Below, in pieces: positions 52,264-61,620 of a DNA stretch of 64,000 nucleotides (positions are counted from its first letter, which is position 1; every line of letters starts with the position of its first letter). Under the pieces are notes generated by a model that searched no databases, was not told where the DNA came from, and saw only the letters and a program-made list of their open reading frames with translations. The position numbers and the translations under genes were made by a program. The DNA is from Halovenus rubra (lineage in GTDB: Archaea; Halobacteriota; Halobacteria; Halobacteriales; Haloarculaceae), in the NCBI RefSeq assembly GCF_026586665.1, contig NZ_JAODIY010000004.1:54119-118118 (forward strand), read 5' to 3'.

Positions 52264-53448
52264 ATGGATTCCAGTTCCCGACGGGCATTTCTCACGACAG
52301 CAACCGGGGGCATGACTCTCCTTGCGGGGTGTACTGACGTACTCTCGGGCGACGATTCCGATGCCCGTGACGACGCTCGGCACAGTGCTGAAAACGTTCA
52401 AGAGAATGCTTGGACGCCGGCCGCGGCGTCTGACGAGTCTGTCGAATCTGCCGATGTCACTGGTCCGAGTGACGACTCGGAAAGTGACGGAACCCTCCCA
52501 CTAAAAGACCCAGAAATTTCGGTCCCGTACGAACTGACAGCGCTCGAAGAAGATGCTATCAGCGGGGGCGTCCCGAAAGACGGCATCCCTTCTATCGATG
52601 AGCCGAGCTTCGACGACGCTTCTCTGGGTGACGAGAACATGGATGACGGTGATCCGGTGTTTGGCGTCGAGATTGATGGGATCCAAAAAGCCTACCCGCA
52701 GTACATTCTCGTCTTCCATGAAGTCGTTAACGACACGTTTGGTGACAGGAGCGTGGGTGTCACCTACTGTCCGCTCACGGGTTCTGTACTCGGGTTCGAG
52801 CGTGGCGGCGTTGAGCTTGGTGTTTCGGGCATGCTGGTAAACAGCAACCTCATCATGTATGACCGCAACACTGACTCGTGGTGGCCACAGATTCACCCAG
52901 TCAGCCCACTGGGCGAGCGAAACGGGCTCCGTCTCAGGGAGTTTCAGGTAACGTGGACGACATGGGGTCGATGGAAGGAGGCGTATCCAGATACACAAGT
53001 GCTAACAGAAGACACGGGCCGGGTCAGGAACTACGGCTCGGACCCCTACGGCAGCTACAACCCTCCAAGCGGCTACTACAGCGACAGTAACACACTGTTT
53101 GCACCTCGGCACGAGAACGATGAGTACCACCCAAAAGACGTGTTCATCGGTGCCAGAAGCGGGGACGGTGCGGTCGGATTCCTGAAGGACTCGCTTCGCG
53201 ACAGGCGGCTGTTAGAGACAACTGTCGATGGTACTCCATATCTCGCTGCATACCACGAACAACTCGACTCGGCGTGGGTATATCGCAACGACGAAGGGGT
53301 CATGTTCGACGCGACTGACGACGGCTACGAAGGACCTGATAGCACGATTCACGCGGCTGATGAGCTCCCACTCACGTCCGTTAACGCGTTCGACGTGCTG
53401 TGGTTCTCGTGGTACGGCTACTACCCAGAGACAACAATCGTAGCATAG
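52264..53448 (+). CDS. DUF3179-family exported lipoprotein
   Basis: A 394-residue lipoprotein. The start has an RR signal and lipobox (SSRRAFLTTA...LLAGC), so it is exported and lipid-anchored. After a Ser/Asp-rich linker, the DUF3179 domain has DPVFGVEIDGIQKAYPQYIL, FHEVVNDTFGDRSVGVTYCP, SGMLVNSNLIMYDRNTDSWW and VTWTTWGRWKEAYPDTQVL. A single Cys (VTYCPL) recurs in the family and may be functional. The function of DUF3179 is unknown. The next gene, a membrane protein, begins 12 bases after this stop, so the two are co-transcribed. Confidence 0.85.
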   Translation: MDSSSRRAFLTTATGGMTLLAGCTDVLSGDDSDARDDARHSAENVQENAWTPAAASDESVESADVTGPSDDSESDGTLPLKDPEISVPYELTALEEDAISGGVPKDGIPSIDEPSFDDASLGDENMDDGDPVFGVEIDGIQKAYPQYILVFHEVVNDTFGDRSVGVTYCPLTGSVLGFERGGVELGVSGMLVNSNLIMYDRNTDSWWPQIHPVSPLGERNGLRLREFQVTWTTWGRWKEAYPDTQVLTEDTGRVRNYGSDPYGSYNPPSGYYSDSNTLFAPRHENDEYHPKDVFIGARSGDGAVGFLKDSLRDRRLLETTVDGTPYLAAYHEQLDSAWVYRNDEGVMFDATDDGYEGPDSTIHAADELPLTSVNAFDVLWFSWYGYYPETTIVA

Positions 53449-53460
53449 GTCAATCATTCA

Positions 53461-54087
53461 ATGACACGCAACAGACAACGATTCATGTGGATACGAGAGA
53501 TTCCAAGTAGCGTCAAACACCGCCTGTATCTGACAGGGTCGCTGTCAGTTGGACTCCTGACACGCAGAGACACCGTCGCGATATTCTTTGGTCTCGTGGT
53601 CGGATATCTGTCTATCTTCCTGTATATGATGAACGATATTGCGTACAACGTGAGTGCTGGGTTCAGCTGGAGTGTTCCGGTGTCCGAACCACTCTCGCTC
53701 ATGTTTGAGCAGGGACCAGGCCAGTTCAGCTACGAGGCTATTGCGTTCGTCGAGTTGGGGGTCCTCACGTGGACGGTTTCGCCGATTAACACGCTTATCG
53801 GACTGTTCCTCGCTTCGCTTGTTGGGCTGAACCTGTCGCTCACCTATCTCGCAGTGACCCAGCCGGCGGCCTGTGGTCTCGGCGCAGGTAGCGGTCTTCT
53901 TGCGTCAGTGCCGGCGTTGTTGGCCGGAAGTACCTGCTGTGCCCCCGTTATCGCTGTCGTCTTTGGTCTCCAGATGAGCGGCCTCTTGCTGACGGCGTTT
54001 AGCTGGCTCCTTCCAGTTAGTGTCGTGTTACTACTGGGTAGCCTCGTCTATGTTGCCGGGTCCGTTGACCCGACAGCGGTTACGTAA
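53461..54087 (+). CDS. Membrane protein with conserved Cys-Cys motif, partner of the DUF3179 lipoprotein
   Basis: A 208-residue protein with about four to five helices (including 37-57, 95-125, 135-160 and 170-200). Two conserved-looking blocks with Cys are QPAACGLGAGSGLLASVP and AGSTCCAPVIAVVFG. The Cys pair in a membrane setting suggests metal binding or a disulfide. I do not recognise a named family. It starts 12 bases after the DUF3179 stop, so the lipoprotein and this protein probably act together at the membrane outer face. Confidence 0.65.
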   Translation: MTRNRQRFMWIREIPSSVKHRLYLTGSLSVGLLTRRDTVAIFFGLVVGYLSIFLYMMNDIAYNVSAGFSWSVPVSEPLSLMFEQGPGQFSYEAIAFVELGVLTWTVSPINTLIGLFLASLVGLNLSLTYLAVTQPAACGLGAGSGLLASVPALLAGSTCCAPVIAVVFGLQMSGLLLTAFSWLLPVSVVLLLGSLVYVAGSVDPTAVT

Positions 54088-54174
54088 TTGCTCGAAACCT
54101 GGCTAATAAGCAAAAAATACCGCCATATCAGGCACAAGGTACTTAGCTCGTTTGGTGCCTAGAAACAAAATCCG

Positions 54175-54834
54175 ATGGATAGTGCTGAATACGACTTCTG
54201 GTTACTCGATCTCGACGGGACGCTGGTCGACATTGAGCAGCCGTACATCTACGACGTGTTTGAAAAAGTTGGACAAAAGCTCGACGCATCTTTTACCGAC
54301 CGCGAAGCAGAGTTGCTCTGGTACGGCATCGGCCAAGCGCGAAACGACCTGCTCGCCGAGAAGCTTATCGAGCGAGAGACGTTCTGGGATACTTTTCATG
54401 AGATTGAACAACCCGAGACCCGGGCAGCAGCAACATATCTCTACGACGACGCATCATCGTTCGTTCCAGAACTCGACGGGCCAGTCGGTGTCGTGACACA
54501 TTGTCAGGAGTATCTTACTAGACCGGTTCTTTCTGCACTCGACATCGAAGACTGGTTCGACACCGTCGTCTGCTGTACTGACGAGACTGGCTGGAAACCA
54601 GACCCAGAACCCGTACAGCGGGCAATGGATGACCTTGGTGTGGGACAGAACGGCCATGTGGGTGTACTCGTCGGTGATGACCCACAGGATATCGGAGCTG
54701 CACAGAATGCGGGTCTCGACTCAGTCCATGTCCGGCGACGCGTCTACGAGCGGCTCAGTCCACGTCTTCGAGACGAGGGGGAGGTCCTCTCGATGGGAGC
54801 CGACAGGCGGGTCTCAACTCTTCGGAATCTGTAA
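54175..54834 (+). CDS. HAD-superfamily hydrolase (phosphoglycolate phosphatase-like)
   Basis: A 219-residue HAD hydrolase with cap. Motif 1 is LLDLDGTLVDI, motif 2 is VVTHCQEYLT, the Lys of motif 3 is in DETGWKPDPEPV, and motif 4 is VGVLVGDDPQDIGAAQNAG. A C1-type cap sits between motifs 1 and 2. The overall pattern is that of small phosphatases such as phosphoglycolate phosphatase or beta-phosphoglucomutase. The substrate is not known. The gene is followed by the Hsp20 gene after about 55 bases, all on the same strand. Confidence 0.85.
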   Translation: MDSAEYDFWLLDLDGTLVDIEQPYIYDVFEKVGQKLDASFTDREAELLWYGIGQARNDLLAEKLIERETFWDTFHEIEQPETRAAATYLYDDASSFVPELDGPVGVVTHCQEYLTRPVLSALDIEDWFDTVVCCTDETGWKPDPEPVQRAMDDLGVGQNGHVGVLVGDDPQDIGAAQNAGLDSVHVRRRVYERLSPRLRDEGEVLSMGADRRVSTLRNL

Positions 54835-54889
54835 CATGCCCTCGGTAGACACCGGGGGGTTTTTCGCTCCTGCGTCCTAACAGTCTCAT

Positions 54890-55243
54890 ATGTCAGCGCT
54901 CCGTGAGGCGTTGCGGGAACTTCCCGACGCCGTCTTTGGCGATGTACTGGAGAGCGACGACGCATATATACTCGTACTCGACGTTCCTGGCGTAGGTGTC
55001 GGGGACATTGAGCTATCGGTCGACCATGGGCTCCTTTCGGTTGCGGCGTCCCGAACGCAGGCGGCCCCGGCCGGGTTCGAACCTGTTGTTGAACGGAGAG
55101 AGACGGAACTCTCCTTCGAGTTCCCGCTTCCAATGGATGCGACGGGTGAGGACGCCGAGGCCTCGCTAGAGGATGGTGTTCTCGAACTCACCGTGCCCAA
55201 ACACACCGCTACAACCACAACGACGATTCCCGTGACGGAGTAG
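54890..55243 (+). CDS. Hsp20/alpha-crystallin family small chaperone
   Basis: A 117-residue small heat-shock protein. The alpha-crystallin core is DAYILVLDVPGVGVGDIELS, then VVERRETELSFEFPLPMDAT and LEDGVLELTVPKH. This keeps the A.LEDGVL.L..PK strand pattern that closes the domain. The usual C-terminal I-X-I motif is replaced by IPVT (TIPVTE). It would prevent aggregation of unfolded proteins. The UbiB-type gene begins seven bases later, suggesting co-transcription. Confidence 0.85.
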   Translation: MSALREALRELPDAVFGDVLESDDAYILVLDVPGVGVGDIELSVDHGLLSVAASRTQAAPAGFEPVVERRETELSFEFPLPMDATGEDAEASLEDGVLELTVPKHTATTTTTIPVTE

Positions 55244-55249
55244 AGAAGT

Positions 55250-57019
55250 GTGGTGTCGGTGAATCTACGAGCATACCGGCGGTTCGTGGTCGTCTTCTGG
55301 CAGTTCCTGCCACTGTTGGTGGCATATGCCCGCGACCGCCGCCGGTTCCTGCTGTTTGGCAGTTCGCGGGAGGTTAGCGCCGAGCAACGCCGCAAGCGCG
55401 CGGCTACGCTGCTTGATTCGTTGATTACGCTTGGCCCGACGTTCATCAAACTCGGTCAGTTGCTTTCGACCCGGCCAGACATCCTACCCCCGGAGTATCT
55501 CTCGGAGTTCTCCCGACTGCAAGACGATGTCCCGCCTGCGGACTGGGAGGAAGCAAAAGCGGTACTCGAAGCCGATGTCGGGCCGGTTGAGACAGAATTC
55601 GACGACTTCGACACCGACTCGATAAGCGGTGCCAGCCTCGGACAGGTCTACATCGCCCGTCTCAATAATGAACCGGTTGCGGTGAAGGTTCGCCGACCCG
55701 GCGTCGAGACGCTTGTCGAGTCTGACCTGCAGGTCATTCGCTGGTCACTGCCCCTTCTGATGCGGTTCGTCGATGAAGCACGGTCGTTTTCACTCGAAAC
55801 CCTTGCCGACGAGTTCGCGAAAACAATCCGCGAGGAGATGGACTACGAGCGGGAGGCGAAGATGCTGGGAGAAATCCAAGAAAACTTTGCAGACAACGAC
55901 GACGTTCGTATCCCGGCAATCAAGGAGAGTCACTCTACCGGGCGCGTGCTCACGATGGAGTACATCGGCGGCACAAAAATCACGGACCTCAACCGTATCG
56001 ACGAGCATGGACTGGACCGGTCAGAGCTAGCAGAGCGCCTTCAGCGCATCTATCTTCAGATGATTATCGACGACGGCGTTTTCCATGCAGACCCGCATCC
56101 GGGCAATCTCGCAGTCACCGAGGACGGTGCGCTTGTCTTCTATGACTTTGGGATGAGCGGGTACGTTGACCCGTTCATCCAGGACCGTATCGTCGCCTTT
56201 TATGGGGCAATTGCTCGTCGCGATATCGACGCAATTCTCGATGCCCTCATCGAGATGGGGACGCTCTCGCCAGAGGCCGACCGCCAACTGATGGCCGAAG
56301 TCGCTGAACTGGCGATTCAGGACGCAAGTGGTGAGGAAGTAGAGCAGTATCGCGTCCAGCAAATTGTCCAGCAACTTGAAGATACAATCTACGAGTTCCC
56401 ACTTCGGTTGCCTCCGAATCTCGCGCTCGTCTTGCGAGTTGCGACTGTTGTCGAGGGTGTCTGTGTCACTCTCGACCCTGAATTTGATTTCATTACGGTG
56501 GCGACCTCGTATCTTGGCGAGGAAGGGTACGTCGAGGAAGGCGTCCGGGAGTATATCGGTGACCAGGGTGAACAACTCCGTGAGTCGACAGCATCTGCCG
56601 TACGTATTCCTCCGAAACTGGAGTCAGTCTTAGATAAAGTCGAGCGAGACAGTGTCCGTGTGACTGCGGAACTGCAAGACGACAGAAACTACTTTGATTT
56701 GCTCGCAAAGCGCCTTGTTATCGGGTTGTTGATGACGGCTGGTGTCGTGTCGAGTACGATTCTTTATGTCTTCGAGGCATTTCCGCTGACTTGGGTGTTC
56801 GGAGCTGTGACAGTCGCGTTTGGTGTTCTTCTCTATCGGTCGTTTACCAAGTCTCGGACGCTCAAAGGACAGCCACAGTTCACTCGTCAGCGGATGCGTG
56901 ACCGTGACGACGGCAGCAGTGACAGTGGACAGATTGGTGTTGCTGTCCCTTCGACGGAGACCGAACAGGTCGATTCCCGAATTCTAGATAGGACCCAAGA
57001 GAGTGGCTCCTCCCAGTAG
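55250..57019 (+). CDS. UbiB/ABC1/AarF-family kinase-like protein
   Basis: A 589-residue UbiB-family atypical kinase. The family KxGQ motif is in [20 protein letters not shown]. The A-rich loop is [12 protein letters not shown], the ATP-site Lys is in [12 protein letters not shown], the catalytic loop is [10 protein letters not shown] and the metal loop is YDFGMSG. Two C-terminal membrane helices (about 485-540) anchor it. Bacterial and mitochondrial members support quinone biosynthesis; in haloarchaea a role in menaquinone or isoprenoid handling is inferred. GTG codons at 55250, 55253 and 55259 could start it. It follows Hsp20 by seven bases. Confidence 0.88.
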   Translation: MVSVNLRAYRRFVVVFWQFLPLLVAYARDRRRFLLFGSSREVSAEQRRKRAATLLDSLITLGPTFIKLGQLLSTRPDILPPEYLSEFSRLQDDVPPADWEEAKAVLEADVGPVETEFDDFDTDSISGASLGQVYIARLNNEPVAVKVRRPGVETLVESDLQVIRWSLPLLMRFVDEARSFSLETLADEFAKTIREEMDYEREAKMLGEIQENFADNDDVRIPAIKESHSTGRVLTMEYIGGTKITDLNRIDEHGLDRSELAERLQRIYLQMIIDDGVFHADPHPGNLAVTEDGALVFYDFGMSGYVDPFIQDRIVAFYGAIARRDIDAILDALIEMGTLSPEADRQLMAEVAELAIQDASGEEVEQYRVQQIVQQLEDTIYEFPLRLPPNLALVLRVATVVEGVCVTLDPEFDFITVATSYLGEEGYVEEGVREYIGDQGEQLRESTASAVRIPPKLESVLDKVERDSVRVTAELQDDRNYFDLLAKRLVIGLLMTAGVVSSTILYVFEAFPLTWVFGAVTVAFGVLLYRSFTKSRTLKGQPQFTRQRMRDRDDGSSDSGQIGVAVPSTETEQVDSRILDRTQESGSSQ

Positions 57020-57096
57020 ACCGCCGATACCAACAGAGAGGACTGGGGCGACTTGATTCCAAACCGTTTATACTCACAGGTAGTTTACCGAGCCAC

Positions 57097-57474
57097 ATGG
57101 CAAAACAGCAGACAGAAGTTCGGGAACTTGACGAAGGGAGTTACGTAATGATTGAGGAAGTGCCGTGTGAAATAACAGGCTACAGTACCGCAAAGCCCGG
57201 AAAGCACGGTAGTGCGAAGGCACGAATCGAGGCAACCGGCGTCTACGACGGCCAGAAACGCTCGCTCTCTCAGCCTGTCGACGCGAAGATCTGGGTGCCA
57301 ATTATCAACCGTAAGCAGGGACAGGTTCTCGACGTGCGTGACGGTGAGATTCAGGTGATGGACCTCGAAACCTACGATAATTTCGTGATGCGGGTTGAAA
57401 ACGACGAAGTTGACCTCGCTCCCGACGATGAAATCGAGTTCCTCGAACACGAGGACCAGCGCAAAATTATCTGA
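57097..57474 (+). CDS. Translation initiation factor aIF5A
   Basis: A 125-residue protein of two beta domains: N-terminal SH3-like and C-terminal OB fold. The modification loop is [12 protein letters not shown], with Lys36 as the predicted site of deoxyhypusine or hypusine. Usual eukaryotic and archaeal loops read T.GKHGHAK. It relieves ribosome stalling at proline-rich stretches. The stop shares base 57474 with the following agmatinase start, so the two are translationally coupled. A TATA-like TTTATACTC lies at about 57066-57074, about 25-30 bases before the ATG at 57097. Confidence 0.95.
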   Translation: MAKQQTEVRELDEGSYVMIEEVPCEITGYSTAKPGKHGSAKARIEATGVYDGQKRSLSQPVDAKIWVPIINRKQGQVLDVRDGEIQVMDLETYDNFVMRVENDEVDLAPDDEIEFLEHEDQRKII

Positions 57475-58280
57475 TGTTTCCGGGAGCGGTGGCCGATAGA
57501 AACGAGGCAGCGTACGCGCTTGTCGGTGCACCGCTAGATGTGTCGACGACATTTCAGCCAGGCACTAGATTCGGGCCTCGGCTCCTCTCACACGTCGCTG
57601 AAGCATTTTCTGATTACGACCATCATACCAGCCAACGCTTTACCAACCTCTCAGTCCACGACCATGGGCCAGTCCGGCCGGGAGATGATGCCGAAGAATA
57701 CCTCCACTTTCTAGAGGGGACTGTTCGTGATTACTGTGAGGAAGACACTGTCCCAGTGGTGTTGGGTGGTGAACACACTGTTTCACTCGCGGGATTCCGT
57801 GGAGTTGAGCCGGATACCTACATCTGTCTCGATGCGCACCTCGACTTGCGGGAATCCTACGCCGGGAACCCGCTAAACCACGCGACAGTGACACACCACG
57901 CGCTCGATGTCGTCGATGAGGTAGTGTTACTCGGGGCGCGTGCCGGTAGCGAAGACGGCTGGAGCCGCGTAGAGATGGACGACCGGATAACGGTTATCCC
58001 GCCCCAAGAAGTCCCAGCGTGGACGCCATCACTCGACAGCGACGATGTTTATCTAAGTGTGGATATCGACGCTGCTGACCCTGGATTCGCCCCGGGAACG
58101 GGGACCCCGGAACCGTTCGGGTTGGAGCCACAGACGATGCACAAGGTGCTACGAGAGGTTGCCCCACACTGTGCTGGCTTCGATATCGTGGAAGTCAACG
58201 ACCGTGATAACGGACAGGCTGCCACGCTTGCGGCGAAACTGCTCCGTGCGTTCGTCTTTGCTCACGCTGATAGTAACTAA
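57474..58280 (+). CDS. speB: Agmatinase/ureohydrolase family protein
   Basis: A 268-residue binuclear manganese ureohydrolase. The metal ligand motifs are GGEHTVS, DAHLDLRESYAG and SVDIDAADPGFAP, complete for two Mn ions. The function is hydrolysis of agmatine, or of an agmatine-modified substrate. In halophilic archaea an agmatinase is reported to be needed for hypusine formation on aIF5A, where agmatine is used in the deoxyhypusine route. Overlap with the aIF5A stop therefore has functional sense. Its length is a little shorter than typical agmatinases (about 300), because the N-terminus is reduced. Confidence 0.9.
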   Translation: MFPGAVADRNEAAYALVGAPLDVSTTFQPGTRFGPRLLSHVAEAFSDYDHHTSQRFTNLSVHDHGPVRPGDDAEEYLHFLEGTVRDYCEEDTVPVVLGGEHTVSLAGFRGVEPDTYICLDAHLDLRESYAGNPLNHATVTHHALDVVDEVVLLGARAGSEDGWSRVEMDDRITVIPPQEVPAWTPSLDSDDVYLSVDIDAADPGFAPGTGTPEPFGLEPQTMHKVLREVAPHCAGFDIVEVNDRDNGQAATLAAKLLRAFVFAHADSN

Positions 58281-58486
58281 GCAGTGAGATTCAGCTTTCC
58301 TGTCAGCTTCGATGACCTGCTAAGCTCTTAGTGCATACCACTGGGTAATCGCACACAGCGGCTAGGATGAGTGTTTTCGTACAGCTACTGACGGTTGATT
58401 AGGTACTGTTATTAGGTAACAAAAAAACATGATAACCTGAGTCTCTTGGCGCTGGGTTTTTGAGTCGACAGGTCACTTTTTGGAGT

Positions 58487-59638
58487 ATGGACCATCTCTC
58501 TTCGTGTTACTTCTGTGGGATTGCACTGGAGAATCCGGTACAGAGCTACGACCTTTCGGATGACTCTTCGTCGAACCAGACGACAGTGACACTTTGTTCG
58601 TCTTGTAAGGAAAAACTCGGCATCGTCCTCGAAGCTGCCGGGCAGGGGTCGCTTACACCAGTCACTGACCCGACTGGTGCCACGACGACAGCAGACGACA
58701 GGACTGTTGTACAGGACTCCACATCGAGCGACGCTGATTCGGGGTTGGCCGGGGATGAACACGACTACACTCCGACCGACTCGTTGACGGATACGAGTTC
58801 AACCGAAGCCGGCGAACCACACGACACCACCAAAGCCGATAGTGAGAGTGAGACTGTAACTGAGAGCACGGAACCAAACAAAGATGAAACAGCTGTCGAC
58901 AAAAAAGACAGAGTGAAGACCGCTGTTGGGGAACAAACTAGTGAGGCGACGACTGCTGAACAGGGTAGTGATATGCAAGCAGATGCTGAGCTGGCCAGCA
59001 AGAATAACCTTGGGAATGAGACGCTCGGCGAGGAGCTTGACGACCCATTCGAGGATGACGAGTTCCTCGAGGACGACCCGCTTGGTTCGGATGGAGACAG
59101 CACAGCGGCTGACACCCTGACTGAAGCTGAAACTGGAGCACTGGCCGAGGATACCGACAGTCAACTTGGTTCTGAGGAGGCCATCGATACAGAACGCGAA
59201 CCCAACACTGCCGACGATACAGCCCACTCGACAGCAGAGAGCGACCCATCAGAATCGACAGCCGACTCGATTGAGTCGGATACTCCCTCAATGCAAGCAG
59301 AAGACGGGTCGAATGAAGTGCCGGCGACTGAGGGGAGACAAGAGGATAGCACAGTTGATAGCCAACCGACAGCTGAGCAATCCGGGACAGGTGATGGCGG
59401 TGAGAGAGAGTCGGACCAGACACCGTCTGAGACGACAATCTCCGCGCTTGAGTACAACAGAGTCATGCGCATGTTACAAAACCGTGAGTTTCCGGTCAAC
59501 CGCGAAGAGATTATTGTCGTCGCCGCCAACGCCTACGACCTTGCCGAATCAGAGTGTGCTGAGGTCATCGACCTTGCTGTCGACAAGGACCTACTTGACG
59601 AGCGAAATGGGAAACTATACCGCCCCGAGAAGGAGTAA
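58487..59638 (+). CDS. Zinc-finger protein with long acidic disordered middle and a C-terminal helical domain
   Basis: A 383-residue protein. The N-terminus has CYFC (SSCYFCGIALENP) and a second pair CSSC (TLCSSCKEKLG), forming a four-Cys zinc site. Residues about 55-305 are very rich in Ser, Thr, Glu and Asp, with low complexity and no fold. The last 70 residues form a helical domain (ALEYNRVMRMLQNREFPVNR, then ECAEVIDLAVDKDLLDE) resembling a small winged helix. I do not recognise a named family. An in-frame extension to 58460 is not supported by similarity. It may be a nucleic-acid-associated protein; this is only inference. It is convergent with the helicase gene. Confidence 0.65.
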   Translation: MDHLSSCYFCGIALENPVQSYDLSDDSSSNQTTVTLCSSCKEKLGIVLEAAGQGSLTPVTDPTGATTTADDRTVVQDSTSSDADSGLAGDEHDYTPTDSLTDTSSTEAGEPHDTTKADSESETVTESTEPNKDETAVDKKDRVKTAVGEQTSEATTAEQGSDMQADAELASKNNLGNETLGEELDDPFEDDEFLEDDPLGSDGDSTAADTLTEAETGALAEDTDSQLGSEEAIDTEREPNTADDTAHSTAESDPSESTADSIESDTPSMQAEDGSNEVPATEGRQEDSTVDSQPTAEQSGTGDGGERESDQTPSETTISALEYNRVMRMLQNREFPVNREEIIVVAANAYDLAESECAEVIDLAVDKDLLDERNGKLYRPEKE

Positions 59639-59661
59639 GAGCCAGAGCGCTAGCGATCTCG

Positions 59662-61410
59662 TTACTCGCCCCAGACATCTGAGAGCGGGTGGTCGCGTTT
59701 GCGCTCACTTGTCGAGCGCGTTCCCGAACGCCGTTTTTCTTTCTGGAACGACTGCCGGCCGTCACGTGTCTCTTGTACTGCCTTGTCCGGTGAAAATGTC
59801 GGCAAGGTCGGTCGCTCCATTCGGTCAACTTGGTCGGCGAACCAGTGGGGCATATCCGTCCGTGCTCGTTCGAAGAGGTCGACCAGTGAGGTGTCTCCAA
59901 GATACGTCGCGCCGTAGTCGTCCGGCGAACGGACAACACGACCACAGGCCTGAATCACCGTCCTGAGTGCTGTGCGGTAGTACCACCCCCATTGGCCCTC
60001 TTCGAGTCGGTGTTCGACCCGTGAGTCTCGCGTGTTTGGATACGGTGCTTTACAGAGCAACTGCCAGCGACACAGGTCGCCTTCAAGATCTAGTGCTTCC
60101 TCCATTTTGACCGATAGAAAGACCGTCGGCTCATCGCTTCGCTTCCACGCTTCAAGTTGCCCATCGCGATCCTCCGTACTGTGGCTACGAACTCGTTGGC
60201 TGACGCCAAACTCACCGAGTAGCGTCTCCAATCGCTCCTGTATTGCGTATGAATGACAATGGACGAGCCCTTTCTCATCTGGGTGTCGTTGCATGAGCCG
60301 AACCAGCGTCCGGGCAATCTTAGGAAGCGTCTCGTCGCGGTGTTCGTAGGTCATCTTTCCTTGTGTCACATCGTAGAGCGGGCGGTTTTCGACAGGGAAT
60401 GTATGGGGTACATCGACCAGTGCAACAGTATCAGGGTCGAGCCCGACGCTTGCACAAAACGACTCCCGGCTGAGAATTGTCGCCGATAATAAGACAAACG
60501 TTCGGCCACGGTCCCAGACCGTGTGTGAGAGGTATCGTTCCGGGCTCATTGGCTTGATTGTTACCTGTGTTCCTTCGCCGTCGGGTTGGTCGACGACCCA
60601 CGTTGTCGAACTCTCAGGGTCCTCGTACTCCTCAATGAACCACGATAGGTCCGAGCGCAACTCAGTCAGTCGGTCTCGCTTTCCGACCTCGTCGGCCGAA
60701 AGCTCAACATTCCCGCGCAAGTTCTCTAATCCACGGTTACAGATAGTAACGAGATACTGTGCGTAGTCAGCGGCGTCGTCAAGCGTTGCGATTCGGTCCG
60801 GTTTTACGTCATTCCAGGCTGGCACCCTATCAGGGCTGAGTTCGATTGTTGCATACATTTCTGCCCAGTCTCCGAGCCCATGAGCCTCATCAATCACGAC
60901 CACATCACGCATGCCGAACACATCCGAGCCGGCCGTTTGCATGAAATAGGCAAGCGTCATCGCCGCAATCGAGCGGTTGGCGGCGATGGCACGGTCTGAA
61001 AAGTACGGACAGCGGTGTTTGACTTGGCAGTCGAATTCGCGTTCACGGACACATGGTGCGCGGTTGACTGGCGTCGAGGTTTCGCCTGGAAGGATACAGC
61101 TGTAGTTGTTCTTTCCACGAATGATATTCAGGTCTTCGAGAAGTGGGTCGCTTGCTACGTCATCGAGTTGAGAGACCTGTGGTGTCGTGTAATATGATCC
61201 GATTGGCTCTTCTGGCCCTACCTCGGCGGGTGTCGCTGCACAGCCGGCTATTGCGCGGGCAAGCAGTGACTTTCCACTACCGGTCGGGGCGCGGACTAAA
61301 ACGACGTTGTTACCCTCAGTGAGTGCTGTCTGGATGTCTCTAAGCGCCTGTTTTTGCGCGCCGCGGTAGCTAGGCGCTGGAAACTCATCGAAGATGCGCG
61401 ACGGGTCCAC
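59662..61410 (-). CDS. XPD/DinG-type superfamily 2 helicase with Fe-S cluster
   Basis: A 582-residue 5'-3' DNA helicase. The Walker A motif RAPTGSGKS is at about residues 40-48. The Fe-S domain has four Cys at 105, 120, 128 and 134. Motif II is VVIDEAHGLG; motif VI region is TVIQACGRVVRSPDDYG. The helicase core is shorter than in XPD, and the C-terminus is a basic tail. The family unwinds DNA, including R-loops, in DNA repair. The ATG at 61410 leaves a normal N-terminus. It stands alone on the minus strand. Confidence 0.9.
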   Translation of the reverse strand: MDPSRIFDEFPAPSYRGAQKQALRDIQTALTEGNNVVLVRAPTGSGKSLLARAIAGCAATPAEVGPEEPIGSYYTTPQVSQLDDVASDPLLEDLNIIRGKNNYSCILPGETSTPVNRAPCVREREFDCQVKHRCPYFSDRAIAANRSIAAMTLAYFMQTAGSDVFGMRDVVVIDEAHGLGDWAEMYATIELSPDRVPAWNDVKPDRIATLDDAADYAQYLVTICNRGLENLRGNVELSADEVGKRDRLTELRSDLSWFIEEYEDPESSTTWVVDQPDGEGTQVTIKPMSPERYLSHTVWDRGRTFVLLSATILSRESFCASVGLDPDTVALVDVPHTFPVENRPLYDVTQGKMTYEHRDETLPKIARTLVRLMQRHPDEKGLVHCHSYAIQERLETLLGEFGVSQRVRSHSTEDRDGQLEAWKRSDEPTVFLSVKMEEALDLEGDLCRWQLLCKAPYPNTRDSRVEHRLEEGQWGWYYRTALRTVIQACGRVVRSPDDYGATYLGDTSLVDLFERARTDMPHWFADQVDRMERPTLPTFSPDKAVQETRDGRQSFQKEKRRSGTRSTSERKRDHPLSDVWGE

Positions 61411-61620
61411 GGTGATAGTGGTGTCTCGGTCAGCCTTAAACCCCGGGATAGGAACGTTGCTCTATGGGCATCCACAACATATCATACGTGACACGCAACG
61501 ACATTTCACAGGTGTCTAATCGCTGTTCTCTTCTGTTGTCACGTATCCCTCAGCGAAGCACGGGTGGTCGAGGTCCTCACTTCAGAGCCGGTGACACAGC
61601 TACGTACTGTAATCCTTGTC

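Noticed and set aside
58281..58486. TTAGGTAAC and GATAACCT as an inverted repeat near 58413-58440
   Set aside because: The arms do not match fully and the A-rich loop makes chance likely.
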